Positions 44,820 through 58,081 of a stretch of DNA of 64,000 nt are shown here, piece after piece. The translations under genes and the position numbers were made by a program. How positions within the stretch are numbered: position 1 is the stretch's first letter; each line of letters starts with the position of its first letter. Source of the stretch: Brienomyrus brachyistius (Eukaryota; Chordata; Actinopteri; Osteoglossiformes; Mormyridae); assembly GCF_023856365.1 (NCBI RefSeq), contig NW_026042687.1, positions 57,168 through 121,167 on the forward strand. The letters run 5' to 3'. The notes under the pieces are model-generated. The model ran no database searches. It saw only the letters and a program-made list of their open reading frames with translations, and was not told where the DNA came from.

Positions 44820-45404
44820 CTATTGCGACCCCTCCCACCAGCCCTGTCCCCGTAAAATCACAGAGTCCTCATCCGATTCCATTTCTGTTGCCCCTGTGGG
44901 CAACCCAGACTCAGGAGACATTACCAGAACATCTTCCCCTGACATAACAACCCCCTGTGGTACTGGACGCAACTCTGTTCGGTGAACTTGACGGACAACC
45001 CCGTCCCCCTCCATTGGAGTTGCAGAGTAAACTGCACCCTGATCTTGGGGACACCGAACTACCATATACAAACAGGCATCCCAATGATCCTGTATTTTAC
45101 CTCGAACATGGTTCCGCAAACACACCAGCTGACCTTCATCAAACCCCTAATCATTAACCAACTCATTGTGTTTCCGATTTCGTGGTGTGGCTTGTTCCTC
45201 CAACTAAGCCTTCACATACTCTTGAAGCACCTGCAAACTTTCCTGATGGTTTTGTACCCATTCCTCCAAAGGTCCACCATACTGACTGATCCCGGCAGGA
45301 GCCTGAAGATAGTGTATCGGTAATCGAGGCTCACAGCCAGACCTTAAATAAAAAGGCATCATCCAGTCATTTGGTGGGGTGTAGTATTGTAAGCTTCTCT
45401 GCTG
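44820..45404 (-). mobile_element. Ty3/gypsy integrase relic, unit 3 copy
   Basis: Unchanged frames. The enclosing 71-bp direct repeats lie at about 44110-44180 and 45439-45509. Confidence 0.7.
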
Positions 45405-46284
45405 GAGGAAGTGTGTGAAGCAAATTGTGCAAAAAAAATATTAAAGCAACACCAGGGAGGTTTACATCTAGATCCTTAAAATGATCGACCTGCAATTCCA
45501 CCTTGAAAATCCAATTACCATATAAAGGATACAAGATGTAAAGATGACAAATGACATGGCACACATTTGTTGTTTAGACTGTTGTGTCAGGTTAATTGAA
45601 AGCTGAAGGATCTTAGTGTTTACTAGTCTAAGTAACAGAATGTCTAAACACTGTGCTTGCCTTTATGGGTTTTTAAGCAGAACATATAGGTATAGAAACA
45701 TATTAACATTACGTTTCACGATTCACTGACTGGAGAATAGGAGAATATACACATCAATATTACTACTTAAGTTAACTAACCCTAATCCCAACCCCTATTG
45801 GCACGGAGCCCGCCAGGGTTCAGGTGAGATATAAATCTGTAATCTGTATCAATGGTTTTGCTATCCATACCCACCCTATTAATGTTAGCTTCCCAGGGTT
45901 TCTTGTTAGACAAGCTCTGTGTCTCTCTATACCCCCATTTACTGCACGACTGATTGTCCATTTATAAAGAATCAAATAGGGTGAAGATGGTTTTAGTTTA
46001 CAATTACTCTGGAAGGTGACCAGATTAAAAAAAACTAAATACCATGCCTACGTGTATGTAATCTCCATCACAGTCCCCATTTTCCCCATAATCCTCGTTT
46101 TGATAGTGCCAATTTGTGTAATGTGAGTTTTTTTTTTTTTTTAAAAACTGTTATAGAAGAACATACTGGATGCCACATGTGTACAATTACCCCTTTCTAA
46201 TTAGTGGGGTCCGTTGTGTCAGCTACAGCCTTTACTAACATACACATAAGTATACAGTCTTACAGCACTTTTGTTTTCCTTTTG

Positions 46285-46942
46285 TATTTAATGGTTTTCC
46301 ATTTAGGGGGCAGCATGGTGGTGCAGTGGTTAGCACTGTTGCCTCACACCTCTAGGGCCCGGGTTCGAGTCTCCACCTGGGTCACATGTGTGTGGAGTTT
46401 GCATGTTCTACCCATGTCATCGTGGGGTTTCCTCCGGGTACTCTGGTTTCCCCCACAGTCCAAAAACATGCTGAGGCTAATTGGAGTTGCTAAATTGCCC
46501 ATAGGAGTGTATGCGTGAGTGAATAGTGTGTGAGTGTGCCCTGCGATGGGCTGGCCCGCCATCCTGAGTTGTTCCCTGTCTCGTGCCCATTGCTTCCGGG
46601 ATAGGCTCCAGACCCCCCGCGATCCAGTAGGATAAGCGGTTTGGAAAATGGATGGATGGATGGACAGTTTTCCATTTGAGGAATTAGCAAAAAACTGCAG
46701 TGCATGATGGGTAGGATCTAAAGGCTGCCTAACGCCCTTAATTTGTTTGCAATTTCGCCAGGTAGGCTACCTTCTTTAAACTGCGTTTTGCTAGACTACA
46801 CATTTCGAGATGTTTTATTGTAGTCTTGGTAAATATATATATATAGTTTAGCCTAACCCAGCCACTTAAGGGAGCAAGCCAGCTCAGGTAGGTGCCAGTC
46901 CCAAGCCCGGATTAATGGAGAGGGTTGGCGTCAAGAAATAAA
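46285..46942 (-). repeat. Repeat X, inverted copy, unit 3
   Basis: It matches unit 1 and includes the GGTAGGCTACC block deleted in unit 2. Its partner copy is missing because the gene half of unit 3 is deleted. Confidence 0.65.
46305..46666 (+). mobile_element. V-SINE, unit 3 copy
   Basis: Same length as in unit 1. Target duplications at 46294-46304 and 46667-46677. Confidence 0.88.
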
Positions 46943-48675
46943 GAGAAATAAAGACAACTAATACTCCTAGTTTGCGAGATCTGACTGCAATGGCAGCACT
47001 GCTACAAGGGTGTGGATAAATCTATACAAATATCACCTGCATGCACATTACTTCTTTTACAATAACCAACTCCTGATCCATACTGTTAGTCGTGAAAAAA
47101 AAAACTATCGTGTACATAGAGGCCCTGTGTAAAAAGATAACTGCCAAGGAAAAGATCAAAAACATTTATTTCAAGGATACAAAGTTTTTATGGTCATGTA
47201 CAGTGTACAGTGCAATTCTTATTTGATTAACTTGAATGTCTCCACAGACTAGACGATTAAACAAATAAAGCAGCGCAACATTACAATAACTAATAACAAA
47301 TAAACAAAGCTCACGAGTACTATTACAGTATTTATATCATTTATTTAAACTTAATTTTACCAGGTAAATTAACTACAAAGCAGTTACCACTGCTTTACCT
47401 GCTTCTCGGGAGAAATAGCAGATATACGTCATGTATGTGACTAAATTCTTAAGCCAATAAGGGCAAAGTTGTGTCGTAATGGAGGCGGATCCAGTTTGTG
47501 CAGCCGGTTAAAGACACTACGGGCATGTAAATGGAGAACGAAATTATAGTTATACCGAATCTCCTACACACAATACCAAGGTTACCAACTTTGGTCAGCT
47601 GACCGGAGTGAGACGTTCAATTCCCGTAAGATTTCTTTGCGCCAGCCTGAGAGTCTGAAAACACGTCACACCAGATGCATGAGAGATGGAAACCTGGGAT
47701 ATTCAGTCGAATCAGATCAAATATGATGCTAAGTTAGTACTAAGTTAAAATATGTTCCGGACTTGTAACATGCACCCATGATTTGGAACAGTCAGCAGGC
47801 TGTCTCTGGCCACGCCCCCTACACTCGGTCCGGCCCCTGGCTTTTCCTGAATTCTGATTCCTTTAGATAAACATTGACTTCATTGATATTGTTATTGATT
47901 TATCGACAGACCATCATACTTTTTAGACGTTATAATAACAACACTCTATTGATCCCCAAAGAGAGAAATTCTCTCCTTGCCTGCCCCCTCTTACTGTCCA
48001 TGATACACAAGCACATATGTAGAAAAACGTCAGCTTGGAAGCCAAGGCTGGACTTAACCTACTCTATTCTGGTATTCTGTTCTCCCAAGTAAGGCATCCC
48101 AAGTTCGAATCCAACTTCCGACAAAAGTTCTTCAATCGCTACAGCACAATTTGAGCCACTGATCGGCTTTAATTGCTTTGTTTTATTTTTGCGTTTCAGG
48201 CAAAACTACATAACACTTAAAGACACTTCGGGCATGCAAATGGAGAACGAAATTATAGTTATACCGAATCTCCTACACACAATACCAAGGTTACCAACTT
48301 TGGTCAGCTGGCCGGAGTGAGACGTTTCTCAGGCGCCAGCCTGAGAGTCTGAAAACACGTCACACCAGATGCATGAGAGATGGAAACCTGGGATATTCAG
48401 TCGAATCAGATCAAATATGATGCTAAGTTAGTACTAAGTTAAAATATGTTCCGCACTTGTAACATGCACCCATGATTTGGAACAGCAGCATACCTGTCAA
48501 GGTTTGGATTTGAAAATAAAGGAAATTTTCCGGCACCCGCCGTGAGCCATCCCACCACCGCAACCAGGCTCCAGTATCCCTTACATTTTAAGACAGGAAA
48601 TATAAAATAATATAAATTATATAAAATATAATATAAATATAAATATAAATATATAAAATATATAAAATATATTTT

Positions 48676-48746
48676 TGGCCACAACCGGGATTCGAACCCC
48701 GGTCTCCCGTGTGAAAGGCGGCGATCTTACCACTACACTATCCAGC
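48676..48746 (-). tRNA. tRNA-Glu(TTC)-like sequence, unit 3 copy a
   Basis: Boxes A and B are intact. It sits inside the short-TIR transposon as at 24465-24535. Confidence 0.5.
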
Positions 48747-49370
48747 AACTATGTAATATAAGGGAGATTTACGGGAAAATACTAATACGGGAGGACGGCG
48801 GGAAAGAGAAGTAAAATACGGTAGTTTCCCGGCCAAAACGGGAGACTTGACAGCCTGAGATGGCTGTCTCTGGCCACGCCCCCTACAGTCGGTCCGACTT
48901 TTTAGACGTTATAATAACAACACTCTATTGATCCCCCTCTTACTGTCCATGATACACAATGACGAGACACATGTTCACTAATGACGAGAACTATTCTATT
49001 TTTCTATTCATGCCGGGTCCTTCAAATCTTACATTTGTTACATTATTATACGGAGATTTACGGAGTCTTCAAAGACGGTCCAGCTCACTGTTGCTGTGGT
49101 GTAGATCAGCTGATCTGTAGTAGTCTTCTACGTACATCTTCTAGTAGACCTTCTGAGGGTACTTCACGCATTCTTGGTCGGAGGGTCCAGGTTTCCAGGT
49201 TATTTCTTATTTCTCAGGTCAGCTCTTGTATTCAGCCTACTAATATATATGGGGCTTGGTACCCAATCTCGGAATGTGGGGATGATGATATCTCCCCCCT
49301 GACCTGTCGTCCTGGCTCCCCCTTGTCGTAGCAATCGTGTTGTACCTCTAGTTGTGATAGCAGTTGTTTC

Positions 49371-49441
49371 TGGCCACAACCGGGATTCGAACCCCGGTCT
49401 CCCGTGTGAAAGGCGGCGATCTTACCACTACACTATCCAGC
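49371..49441 (-). tRNA. tRNA-Glu(TTC)-like sequence, unit 3 copy b
   Basis: Same 71 nt, but the left flank is GATAGCAGTTGTTTC instead of the ATAAAAT tract, so it lies in a different local context. Confidence 0.5.
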
Positions 49442-49515
49442 AACTATATAATACAATATATAAAAAATATAATATAAATATAATATAAATATATAAAATA
49501 TATAAAATATATTTT

Positions 49516-49586
49516 TGGCCACAACCGGGATTCGAACCCCGGTCTCCCGTGTGAAAGGCGGCGATCTTACCACTACACTATCCAAC
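49516..49586 (-). tRNA. tRNA-Glu(TTC)-like sequence, unit 3 copy c
   Basis: One substitution near the 5' end of the tRNA strand (plus strand TATCCAACAACT for TATCCAGCAACT). It lies 75 bp after copy b. Confidence 0.5.
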
Positions 49587-49821
49587 AACTATATAATATA
49601 AGGGAGATTTACGGGAAAATACTAATACGGGAGGACGGCGGGAAAGAGAAGTAAAATACGGTAGTTTCCCGGCCAAAACGGGAGACTTGACAGCCTGAGA
49701 TGGCTGTCTCTGGCCACGCCCCCTACAGTCGGTCCGGCCCCTGGCTTTTCCAGCGTGTTCGCGAAAACGACTTCATTTATTTTCTTATTGATTTATCGAC
49801 AGACCATCATACTTTTTCTCA

Positions 49822-50081
49822 TTTATTGTGGGCAGTATAAGGTACACCTGTGCACTACCCATGATGTCAGATCAGCATCTTGATGTGGCACACCTGTGAG
49901 GTGGGATGGATTATCTCAGCAAAGCAGAAGTGCTCACTATCACACATTTAGACTGATTTGTGAGAAATGTTTGAGAGAAATGGTAATATTGTGTATCTGG
50001 AATGAATTGTAGGTCTTTAAGTCCATCTCATGAAAAATGGGAGCAGAAACAAGAGTGTTGCGTTTATATTTTTGTTCAGTA
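49822..50081 (+). mobile_element. Right terminal repeat of the Tc1-like transposon, remnant
   Basis: TTTATTGTGGGCAGTATAAG to TTTTTGTTCAGTA equals the last 260 bp of the full element. The transposase and left TIR are gone through the deletion that removed the gene half of unit 3. Confidence 0.85.
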
Positions 50082-50287
50082 TATATATTTATGGGTGTAT
50101 CGAGACTAGATGGTCAGTATGGATAACTAAGGTGCACTAAAACTGGGTGAGCAGGCAAGGCATGTCACCCAGGTTGTGTGACAATTATTTTATATAAATG
50201 TATATATGTATATATATATTCCATCCACCATCCCTCCTTTACAGAGAACTGCGTTATTTTTATTGTCCATTACGAAAAAAATAAAAA

Positions 50288-50324
<37 letters not shown>

Positions 50325-50533
50325 TATTTATGGGTGTATCGAGACTAGATGGTCATTATGGATAACTAAGGTGCACTAAAACTGGGTGAGCAGGCAAGGC
50401 ATGTCACCCAGGTTGTGTGACAATTATTTTATATAAATGTATATATATATATATATATTCCATCCACCATCCCTCCTTTACGGAGAACTGCGTTATTTTT
50501 CTTTTCTATTGCTAATAAAAAAAACTATATATA

Positions 50534-50604
<71 letters not shown>

Positions 50605-50792
50605 GGTGTATCGAGACTAGATGGTCAGTATGGATAACTAAGGTGCACTAAAATTGGGTGAGCAGGCAAGGCATGTCACCCAGGTTGTGTGACAATTATT
50701 TTATATATATGCATATACATATTCCATCCACCATCCCTCCTTTATGGAGAACTGCGTTATTTTTATTGTCTATTGCAAAAAAAAAACAGAAA

Positions 50793-50845
<53 letters not shown>

Positions 50846-50968
50846 ATATACATATATATTCATGGGTGTATCGAGACTAGATGGTCATTCTGGATAACTA
50901 AAGTGCACTAAAATTGGGTGAGCAGGCAAGGCATGTCACCCAGGTTGTGTGACAATTATTTTATATAA

Positions 50969-51006
<38 letters not shown>

Positions 51007-51290
51007 CATCCACCATCCCTCCTTTACGGAGAACTGCGTTATTTTTCTTTTTTATTGCTAATAAAAAAACTATATATATATACATATATATTTATGGGTG
51101 TATCGAGACTAGATGGTCATTATGAATAACTAAGGTGCACTAAAATTGGGTGAGCAGGCAAGGCATGTCACCCCGGTTGTGTGACAATTATTTTATATAT
51201 ATATTCCATCCACCATCCCTCCTTTACGGAGGACTGCTTTATTTTTAATATCCATTGCGAAAAAAAAACACAAGAAAAAGAAAAAATATC

Positions 51291-51326
<36 letters not shown>

Positions 51327-51441
51327 TGGGTGTGTCGAGACTAGATGGTCAGTATGGATAACTAAAGTGCACTAAAATTGGGTGAGCAGGCAAGGCATGT
51401 CACCCAGGTTGTGTGACAATTATTTTATATAAATGTATATA

Positions 51442-51538
<97 letters not shown>

Positions 51539-52483
51539 CATCCACCATCCCTCCTTTACGGAGAACTGTGTTATTTTTCTTTTCTATTGCTAATAAAAAA
51601 ACTATATATATGTACATATATATATATATATATATATGGGTGTATCGAGACTAGTTGGTCATTATGGATAACTAAGTTGCACTAAAATTGGGTGAGCAGG
51701 CAAGGCATGTCACCCAGGTTGTGTGACAATTATTTTATATATATGTATATATATATTCCATCCACCATCCCTCCTTTATGGAGAACTGCGCTATTTTTAT
51801 TGTCTATTGCAAAAAAAAAAAAAAAAAAAAACAATACATATATATACATATATATTTATGGGTGTATCGAGACTAGATGGTCATTATGAATAACTAAGGT
51901 GCACTAAAATTGGGTGAGCAGGCAAGGCATGTCACCCCGGTTGTGTGACAATTATTTTATATATATATTCCATCCACCATCCCTCCTTTACGGAGAACTG
52001 CGTTATTTTTATTGTCCATTGCGAAAAAAAAAAAAACTATATATATACATATATATTTATGGGTGTATCGAGACTAGTTGGTCATTATGGATAACTAAGT
52101 TGCACTAAAATTGGGTGAGCAGGCAAGGCATGTCACCCAGGTTGTGTGACAATTATTTTATATATATGTATGTATATATTCCATCCACCATCCCTCCTTT
52201 ACGGAGAACTGCGTTATTTTTCTTTTCTATTGCTAATAAAAAAACTATATATATGTACATATATATATATATATTTATGGGTGTATCGAGACTAGTTGGT
52301 CATTATGGATAACTAAGGTGCACTAAAATTGGGTGAGCAGGCAAGGCATGTCTCCCCAGTTGTGTGACAATTATTTTATATAAATGTATATATATATTCC
52401 CTCCACCACCCCTCCTTTACGGAGGACTGCTTTATTTTTAATATCCATTGCGAAAAAAAAACACAAGAAAAAGAAAAAATATC

Positions 52484-52530
<47 letters not shown>

Positions 52531-52717
52531 GTGTGTCGAGACTAGATGGTCAGTATGGATAACTGAGGTGCACTAAAATTGGGTGAGCAGGCAAGGCATG
52601 TCACCCAGGTTGTGTGACAATTATTTTATATATATGCATATACATATTCCATCCACCATCCCTCCTTTACGGAGAACTGCGTTATTTTTATTGTCTATTG
52701 CAAAAAAAAAACAGAAA

Positions 52718-52756
<39 letters not shown>

Positions 52757-53177
52757 TATTCATGGGTGTATCGAGACTAGATGGTCATTATGGATAACTA
52801 AAGTGCACTAAAATTGGGTGAGCAGGCAAGGCATGTCACCCAGGTTGTGTGACAATTATTTTATATAAATGTATATATATATATATATATTCCATCCACC
52901 ATCCCTCCTTTACGGAGAACTGCGTTATTTTTCTTTTCTATTGCTAATAAAAAAACTATATATATATACATATATATTTATGGGTGTATCGAGACTAGAT
53001 GGTCATTATGAATAACTAAGGTGCACTAAAATTGGGTGAGCAGGCAAGGCATGTCACCCCGGTTGTGTGACAATTATTTTATATATATATTCCATCCACC
53101 ATCCCTCCTTTACGGAGGACTGCTTTATTTTTAATATCCATTGCGAAAAAAAAAACACAAGAAAAAGAAAAAATATC

Positions 53178-53232
<55 letters not shown>

Positions 53233-53335
53233 GTGTGTCGAGACTAGATGGTCAGTATGGATAACTAAAGTGCACTAAAATTGGGTGAGCAGGCAAGGCA
53301 TGTCACCCAGGTTGTGTGACAATTATTTTATATAA

Positions 53336-53383
<48 letters not shown>

Positions 53384-53684
53384 CATCCACCATCCCTCCT
53401 TTACGGAGAACTGCGTTATTTTTCTTTTCTATTGCTAATAAAAAAACTATATATATGTACATATATATATATATATATGGGTGTATCGAGACTAGTTGGT
53501 CATTATGGATAACTAAGTTGCACTAAAATTGGGTGAGCAGGCAAGGCATGTCACCCAGGTTGTGTGACAATTATTTTATATATATATGTATATATATATT
53601 CCCTCCACCACCCCTCCTTTACGGAGGACTGCTTTATTTTTAATATCCATTGCGAAAAAAAAACACAAGAAAAAGAAAAATATC

Positions 53685-53727
<43 letters not shown>

Positions 53728-54587
53728 GTGTGTCGAGACTAGATGGTCAGTATGGATAACTAAGGTGCACTAAAATTGGGTGAGCAGGCAAGGCATGTCA
53801 CCCAGGTTGTGTGACAATTATTTTATATAAATGTATATATATATATATATATTCCATCCACCATCCCTCCTTTACGGAGAACTGCGTTATTTTTCTTTTC
53901 TATTGCTAATAAAAAAACTATATATATATGTACATATATATATATATATGGGTGTATCGAGACTAGTTGGTCATTATGGATAACTAAGTTGCACTAAAAT
54001 TGGGTGAGCAGGCAAGGCATGTCACCCAAGTTGTGTGACAATTATTTTATATATATGTATATATATATTCCATCCACCATCCCTCCTTTATGGAGAACTG
54101 CGTTATTTTTATTGTCTATTGCAAAAAAAAAAACAAAAAAAACTATATATATATACATATATATTTATGGGTGTATCGAGACTAGATGGTCATTATGAAT
54201 AACTAAGGTGCACTAAAACTGGGTGAGCAGGCAAGGCATGTCACCCAGGTTGTGTGACAATTATTTATATATATGTATATATATATTCCATCCACCATCC
54301 CTCCTTTATGGAGAACTGCGTTATTTTTATTGTCTATTGCAAAAAAAAAAACAAAAAAAAACTATATATATATACATATATATATATGGGTGTATCGAGA
54401 CTAGAAGGTCATTATGCATAACTAAAGTGCACTAAAATTGGGTGAGCAGGAAAGGCATGTCACCCCAGTTGTGTGACAATTATTTTATATATATGTATAT
54501 ATATATATATATTCCCTCCACCACCCCTCCTCTACGGAGGACTGCTTTATTTTTATTTCCATTGCAAAAATAAAAAATTTTAAAACA
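50082..54587. repeat. Minisatellite array 3: 19 monomers
   Basis: Starts are near 50092, 50334, 50604, 50864, 51096, 51328, 51637, 51860, 52069, 52288, 52528, 52764, 52981, 53230, 53478, 53725, 53949, 54169 and 54388. Monomers 1-3 equal array 1. Monomers 9-19 equal array 2 with one C-B dimer fewer. Monomer 6 contains an almost pure (TA)n of about 90 bp at 51446-51536, the longest in the window. Confidence 0.88.
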
Positions 54588-54783
54588 CAAAAAAAAAAAA
54601 AAACGAAAATAATAATAATAAAAATAATTTTGAATGTGTATTCAAATAAGTTTGAATGTGTGTGAACTATATATAAATATATATATACACATGCATATAC
54701 AGAAATATATACACACACACACATATATATATATACACACACACACACAGACACACACTCACATAAACACATACACACACTGT
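54588..54783. repeat. A-tract and TA/CA microsatellite, unit 4
   Basis: Nearly identical to 225-420. Confidence 0.8.
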
Positions 54784-55148
54784 GTACAGTCTTATGCAAA
54801 GGTTTGGCACCCCTTGACAAATAACATCTTTTCAATTACAAAAGCAACAATATCAGTTAATACAGTCTCTTTAGGAACTGGGGGAAAAATACACAATATT
54901 TTCAGCAAACATTGATGAATAGTTACTTTTTATGCCATAAATTGAACAAAATTACAAAATAAAAACATTATTATGGCACTCTGCAAAAGTTTGGGCACCC
55001 TACGTAATCAGTACTTAGTAACACCTCCTCTGCCAGATATCACAGCTTACAAGCGCTTCTTATAGCCAGCTGAAAGGCTTTCAGTTCTTGTACTTGGGAT
55101 TTTCTCACATTCTTCCTTGCAAAAGGCTTCTAGTTCTGTAATATTCTA
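54784..55148 (-). mobile_element. Tc1/mariner relic, unit 4 copy
   Basis: Same ends and internal stop as in unit 1. Confidence 0.66.
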
Positions 55149-55786
55149 ATATATCAAGGGCTGTATTGTCAAATAGGAGATCGGGCAGCATTCTCCCACC
55201 TGAGAAAACTGTACTACAATGCCCTTGATAGTGTGTAGAAACACACTCGTCAGCTCTAGTCCTCCTGTAACAACGCAAAAGGGACTGGCAACCCTCAGGT
55301 ATTTATGCGTGCGATTGTATGATAAATTCACCCTGACAGTCTCACACTTCTCTTGGTACCAACAGGTCTCATGGAATATATAAAAGGCAACTGCAACAAT
55401 TATACTCGGCACTAAACATCGAGGCACGGAAATGCAGCAGAGCTTGTGTATTTCTCAGGATGCATTCTAGTAAAATGCCCGGAAAATGAGCTAAAGACAT
55501 ATTTCAAGGGGCACTATATAAAACCGATGGAAATTTTACTGATTAAATAAAAGGAAAAGCATCGTTTGAAAAATCACAAATGTTTCTAAGATTCAATGCA
55601 TCGCTTTTTGACCACATCATAGCGATGAACACATCATTGTTCCTGACAATGTCCTAATACAGAAATAAAACCTTTATGTTGGTAAACTCAAAAAGCCTTC
55701 AGCTGTCACACTGGCTAACGATCTCAAACGATTATAAAGCAGCATTTTGAAAAGCGCTGTTTTAAAATAACAGATACAACACTTAC

Positions 55787-56074
55787 CTTGTCTTCTGGCC
55801 AAATGCTTTTCACGGCTTGGCACTCCAACGGTGCTGAAACGAAATTTGTATTTCCTCCTACCTCGTTGGCCCTTCAGTTCTTCTTTTCTCCCTTTGGATG
55901 TTTTTTTCCTTCTTCTTTGGATATTGTTTTTTATTTTTGTTTGTTTTTTTTTACTTTGCATGTTTTTCCTTCTTCGGATATTATTTTTTGGCTTATTTTT
56001 TTAGACGATGTTTTTTTCGTCTTCTTTAAAAATTGATTTTTTTCGTCTTCTTTAAATATTGTTTTTTTTTTCAT
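55787..56074 (-). pseudogene. Lys-rich exon, unit 4 copy, frameshifted
   Basis: One T is missing near 55984 (ATTATTTTTTGGC), which breaks the frame upstream of the internal Met at 55961. The donor and the RFSTVGVPSREK end remain. Confidence 0.3.
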
Positions 56075-56165
56075 CCTTTTGATGTTGTTTTACGGAACAA
56101 GAGCCGTACAGTGCTACTCTATCAGGAGGTAGCGCCAACTGAACGCCTTGAAGCAGTACCCAGCT

Positions 56166-56265
56166 CTTTTATAGGGAGCGTCAACCCGAAGTCAAGTTCT
56201 AGAACGTTGCACTCACTTTTCATTGGTTTCCCAGCTATGCTGTCAGAATAATGTTTGCTGATTGG
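56166..56265 (-). promoter_or_regulatory. CCAAT/HSE/TATA block, unit 4 copy
   Basis: Motifs are unchanged despite indels elsewhere in this unit. Confidence 0.45.
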
Positions 56266-57449
56266 TCGAAAATTTTAAAACGTACCCGAGTACTGTAAAA
56301 AAAACTCAAGATCTTGCTACCCTACGGAGCACCCATAAGGTGATTTTTTTTATACGTTATATGCAGCTATTTGTAGCAGGCCGTAATTAGACTAATCCAC
56401 CCTTTGTCAATAAAGCCAACAAGAGAACAGGTTGCCCAAAGTTTGCTCAGGTACACGCCACAGCACAACCTTAAAAACACATCCAGCACAAATCACACTA
56501 GTGAATGACACAGCAAATCACAGCAATAAAAAAGACCCCTATGGGCAATCCAGCACCCAGACTACAGGTGCCAAAAGGCCCAGCCTGCCTAATAATGAAC
56601 CCAAAATATACATACAACAAAGAAAAAGACACAAACAAAAAAGAAAATAAAACTAGCCAGCTGCTCCCACTAAACCCCGCTCCCGAGGCCACTAAGCCGG
56701 CTGGCTTGATAATACACGATAACAACCTCAGATAAAACATATTAAAGCAACACCAGGGAGGTTTACAACCTGATCCTTAAAATTATCGACCCGTAATTCC
56801 ACCTTGAAAACCCCTAAAGAACAGTAGTTTACCCATGACTCACTGCCCCATTCAAACAAAAAAAAAACAGGTTTTTGGGGGTAACCTTTAGGTCAGCTCT
56901 TCAAAACCAGGTATGAGGACTCTTCAGCTAATCAGTCCTCTAATTAGAAATCTAATTAGGGAGTTGCAGCGAAAACCTGCATACACACCGGCCCTTTGCG
57001 GATAAGATTGTTCACCCCTGAAACAAGCAAACAGAAAGGCTGCTACACTGCAAATTCAATATGCCCGCCGATGCTCCACCAAATCTATCAGGACCCTGCC
57101 TGTCTTTCCCGTGCCTGCTCCTTTGCCAATATGCCCTACCATCGGAACATGCACAGCCATCTCGCCCCGGCTATGCCTCCAGTCCGAACTGCAGTTCCTA
57201 TACCTGCCTATAATTGCCTGGCTACAATCCATCCCCCAAAATGAAATTGATGACCCAACGATCACAGCTAAGAATTCTATCCCCAAACCACTGGTCTTCC
57301 TCCCCAACCGAACGATCATTCACTGACCGTGGTAACTTATAAGGGTTGGTATGATGACCAGTGGTGGACCTCACCGAACGTTTAACTGGTCTCTACACCT
57401 CGGGGGGGACATAACCTCCTCCATTATACGAGGCCTACTTGTGGATGCT

Positions 57450-57681
57450 CTATTGCGACCCCTCCCACCAGCCCTGTCCCCGTAAAATCACAGAGTCCTC
57501 ATCCGATTCCATTTCTGTTGCCCCTGTGGGCAACCCAGACTCAGGAGACATTACCAGAACATCTTCCCCTGACATAACAACCCCCTGTGGTACTGGACGC
57601 AACTCTGTTCGGTGAACTTGACGGACAACCCCGTCCCCCTCCATTGGAGTTGCAGAGTAAACTGCACCCTGATCTTGGGGA
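57450..57681 (-). mobile_element. Ty3/gypsy integrase relic, truncated at the unit 4 junction
   Basis: It keeps the C-terminal CPQDQGAVYSATPMEGDGVV part. The integrase core side is replaced by transposon sequence at 57682, creating an artificial fused frame of 113 codons. Confidence 0.65.
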
Positions 57682-57716
57682 CACTTGTAACATGCACCCA
57701 TGATTTGGAACAGCAG

Positions 57717-57897
57717 CATACCTGTCAAGGTTTGGATTTGAAAATAAAGGAAATTTTCCGGCACCCGCCGTGAGCCATCCCACCACCGCAACCAGGCTCC
57801 AGTATCCCTTACATTTTAAGACAGGAAATATAAAATAATATAAATTATATAAAATATAATATAAATATAAATATATAAAATATATAAAATATAAATA
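57717..57897. mobile_element. Truncated short-TIR transposon, unit 4 copy
   Basis: It starts CATACCTGTCAAGG and ends in ATAAATAACCATTTGTC, as at 7797-7984. Confidence 0.6.
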
Positions 57898-57955
57898 ACC
57901 ATTTGTCATTTATTTTCTATTAATTTTTCATGTTCACTCATGCGGCTCTGTCATT

Positions 57956-58081
57956 CACTAATGACTTGGATTTTTCATGCCGACTGACATCGTTCCTTCC
58001 CCGTGGGAGACAAATCTTACAGAACGCGTGACCCATCCTGCTCCTCTTCAGGAAAGTAAATTCGTCATCTTCGTCATCACC
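57956..58081 (-). pseudogene. Zinc-finger fragment, unit 4 copy
   Basis: Same AFCKICLPRGRN frame as in unit 1. Confidence 0.33.

Larger units (their letters stand above)
47509..49818. repeat. Tandem sub-repeats, unit 3 arrangement
   Basis: Sub-repeats start at 47509 and 48218. Three tRNA-like blocks follow. About 49030-49370 holds sequence not seen elsewhere in the window, with CTGACCTGTCGTCCTGGCTC. Near 48325 a patch reads GACGTTTCTCAGGCGCC instead of GACGTTCAATTCCCGTAAG. The segment ends abruptly at the deletion junction. Confidence 0.7.
41961..50081. repeat. Segmental duplication unit 3 (gene half deleted)
   Basis: It matches unit 1 from the microsatellite to about 7.3 kb of the unit, then rearranged sub-repeats, then jumps at about 49819 to the last 260 bp of the Tc1-like element. 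The LINEs, chemerin-like gene and GC-rich block are absent. The unlisted stretches 42603-43043, 43646-44109, 45510-46284 and 46943-47508 match the unassigned stretches of unit 1. Confidence 0.88.

Noticed and set aside
51413..51685. Tyr/Ile-rich reading frames of 60-90 codons across the arrays
   Set aside because: They are translations of (TA)n plus the conserved monomer and have no protein features beyond repeat periodicity.
57541..57909. 122-codon minus-strand frame in unit 4
   Set aside because: It is a chimera created by the deletion junction at 57682.
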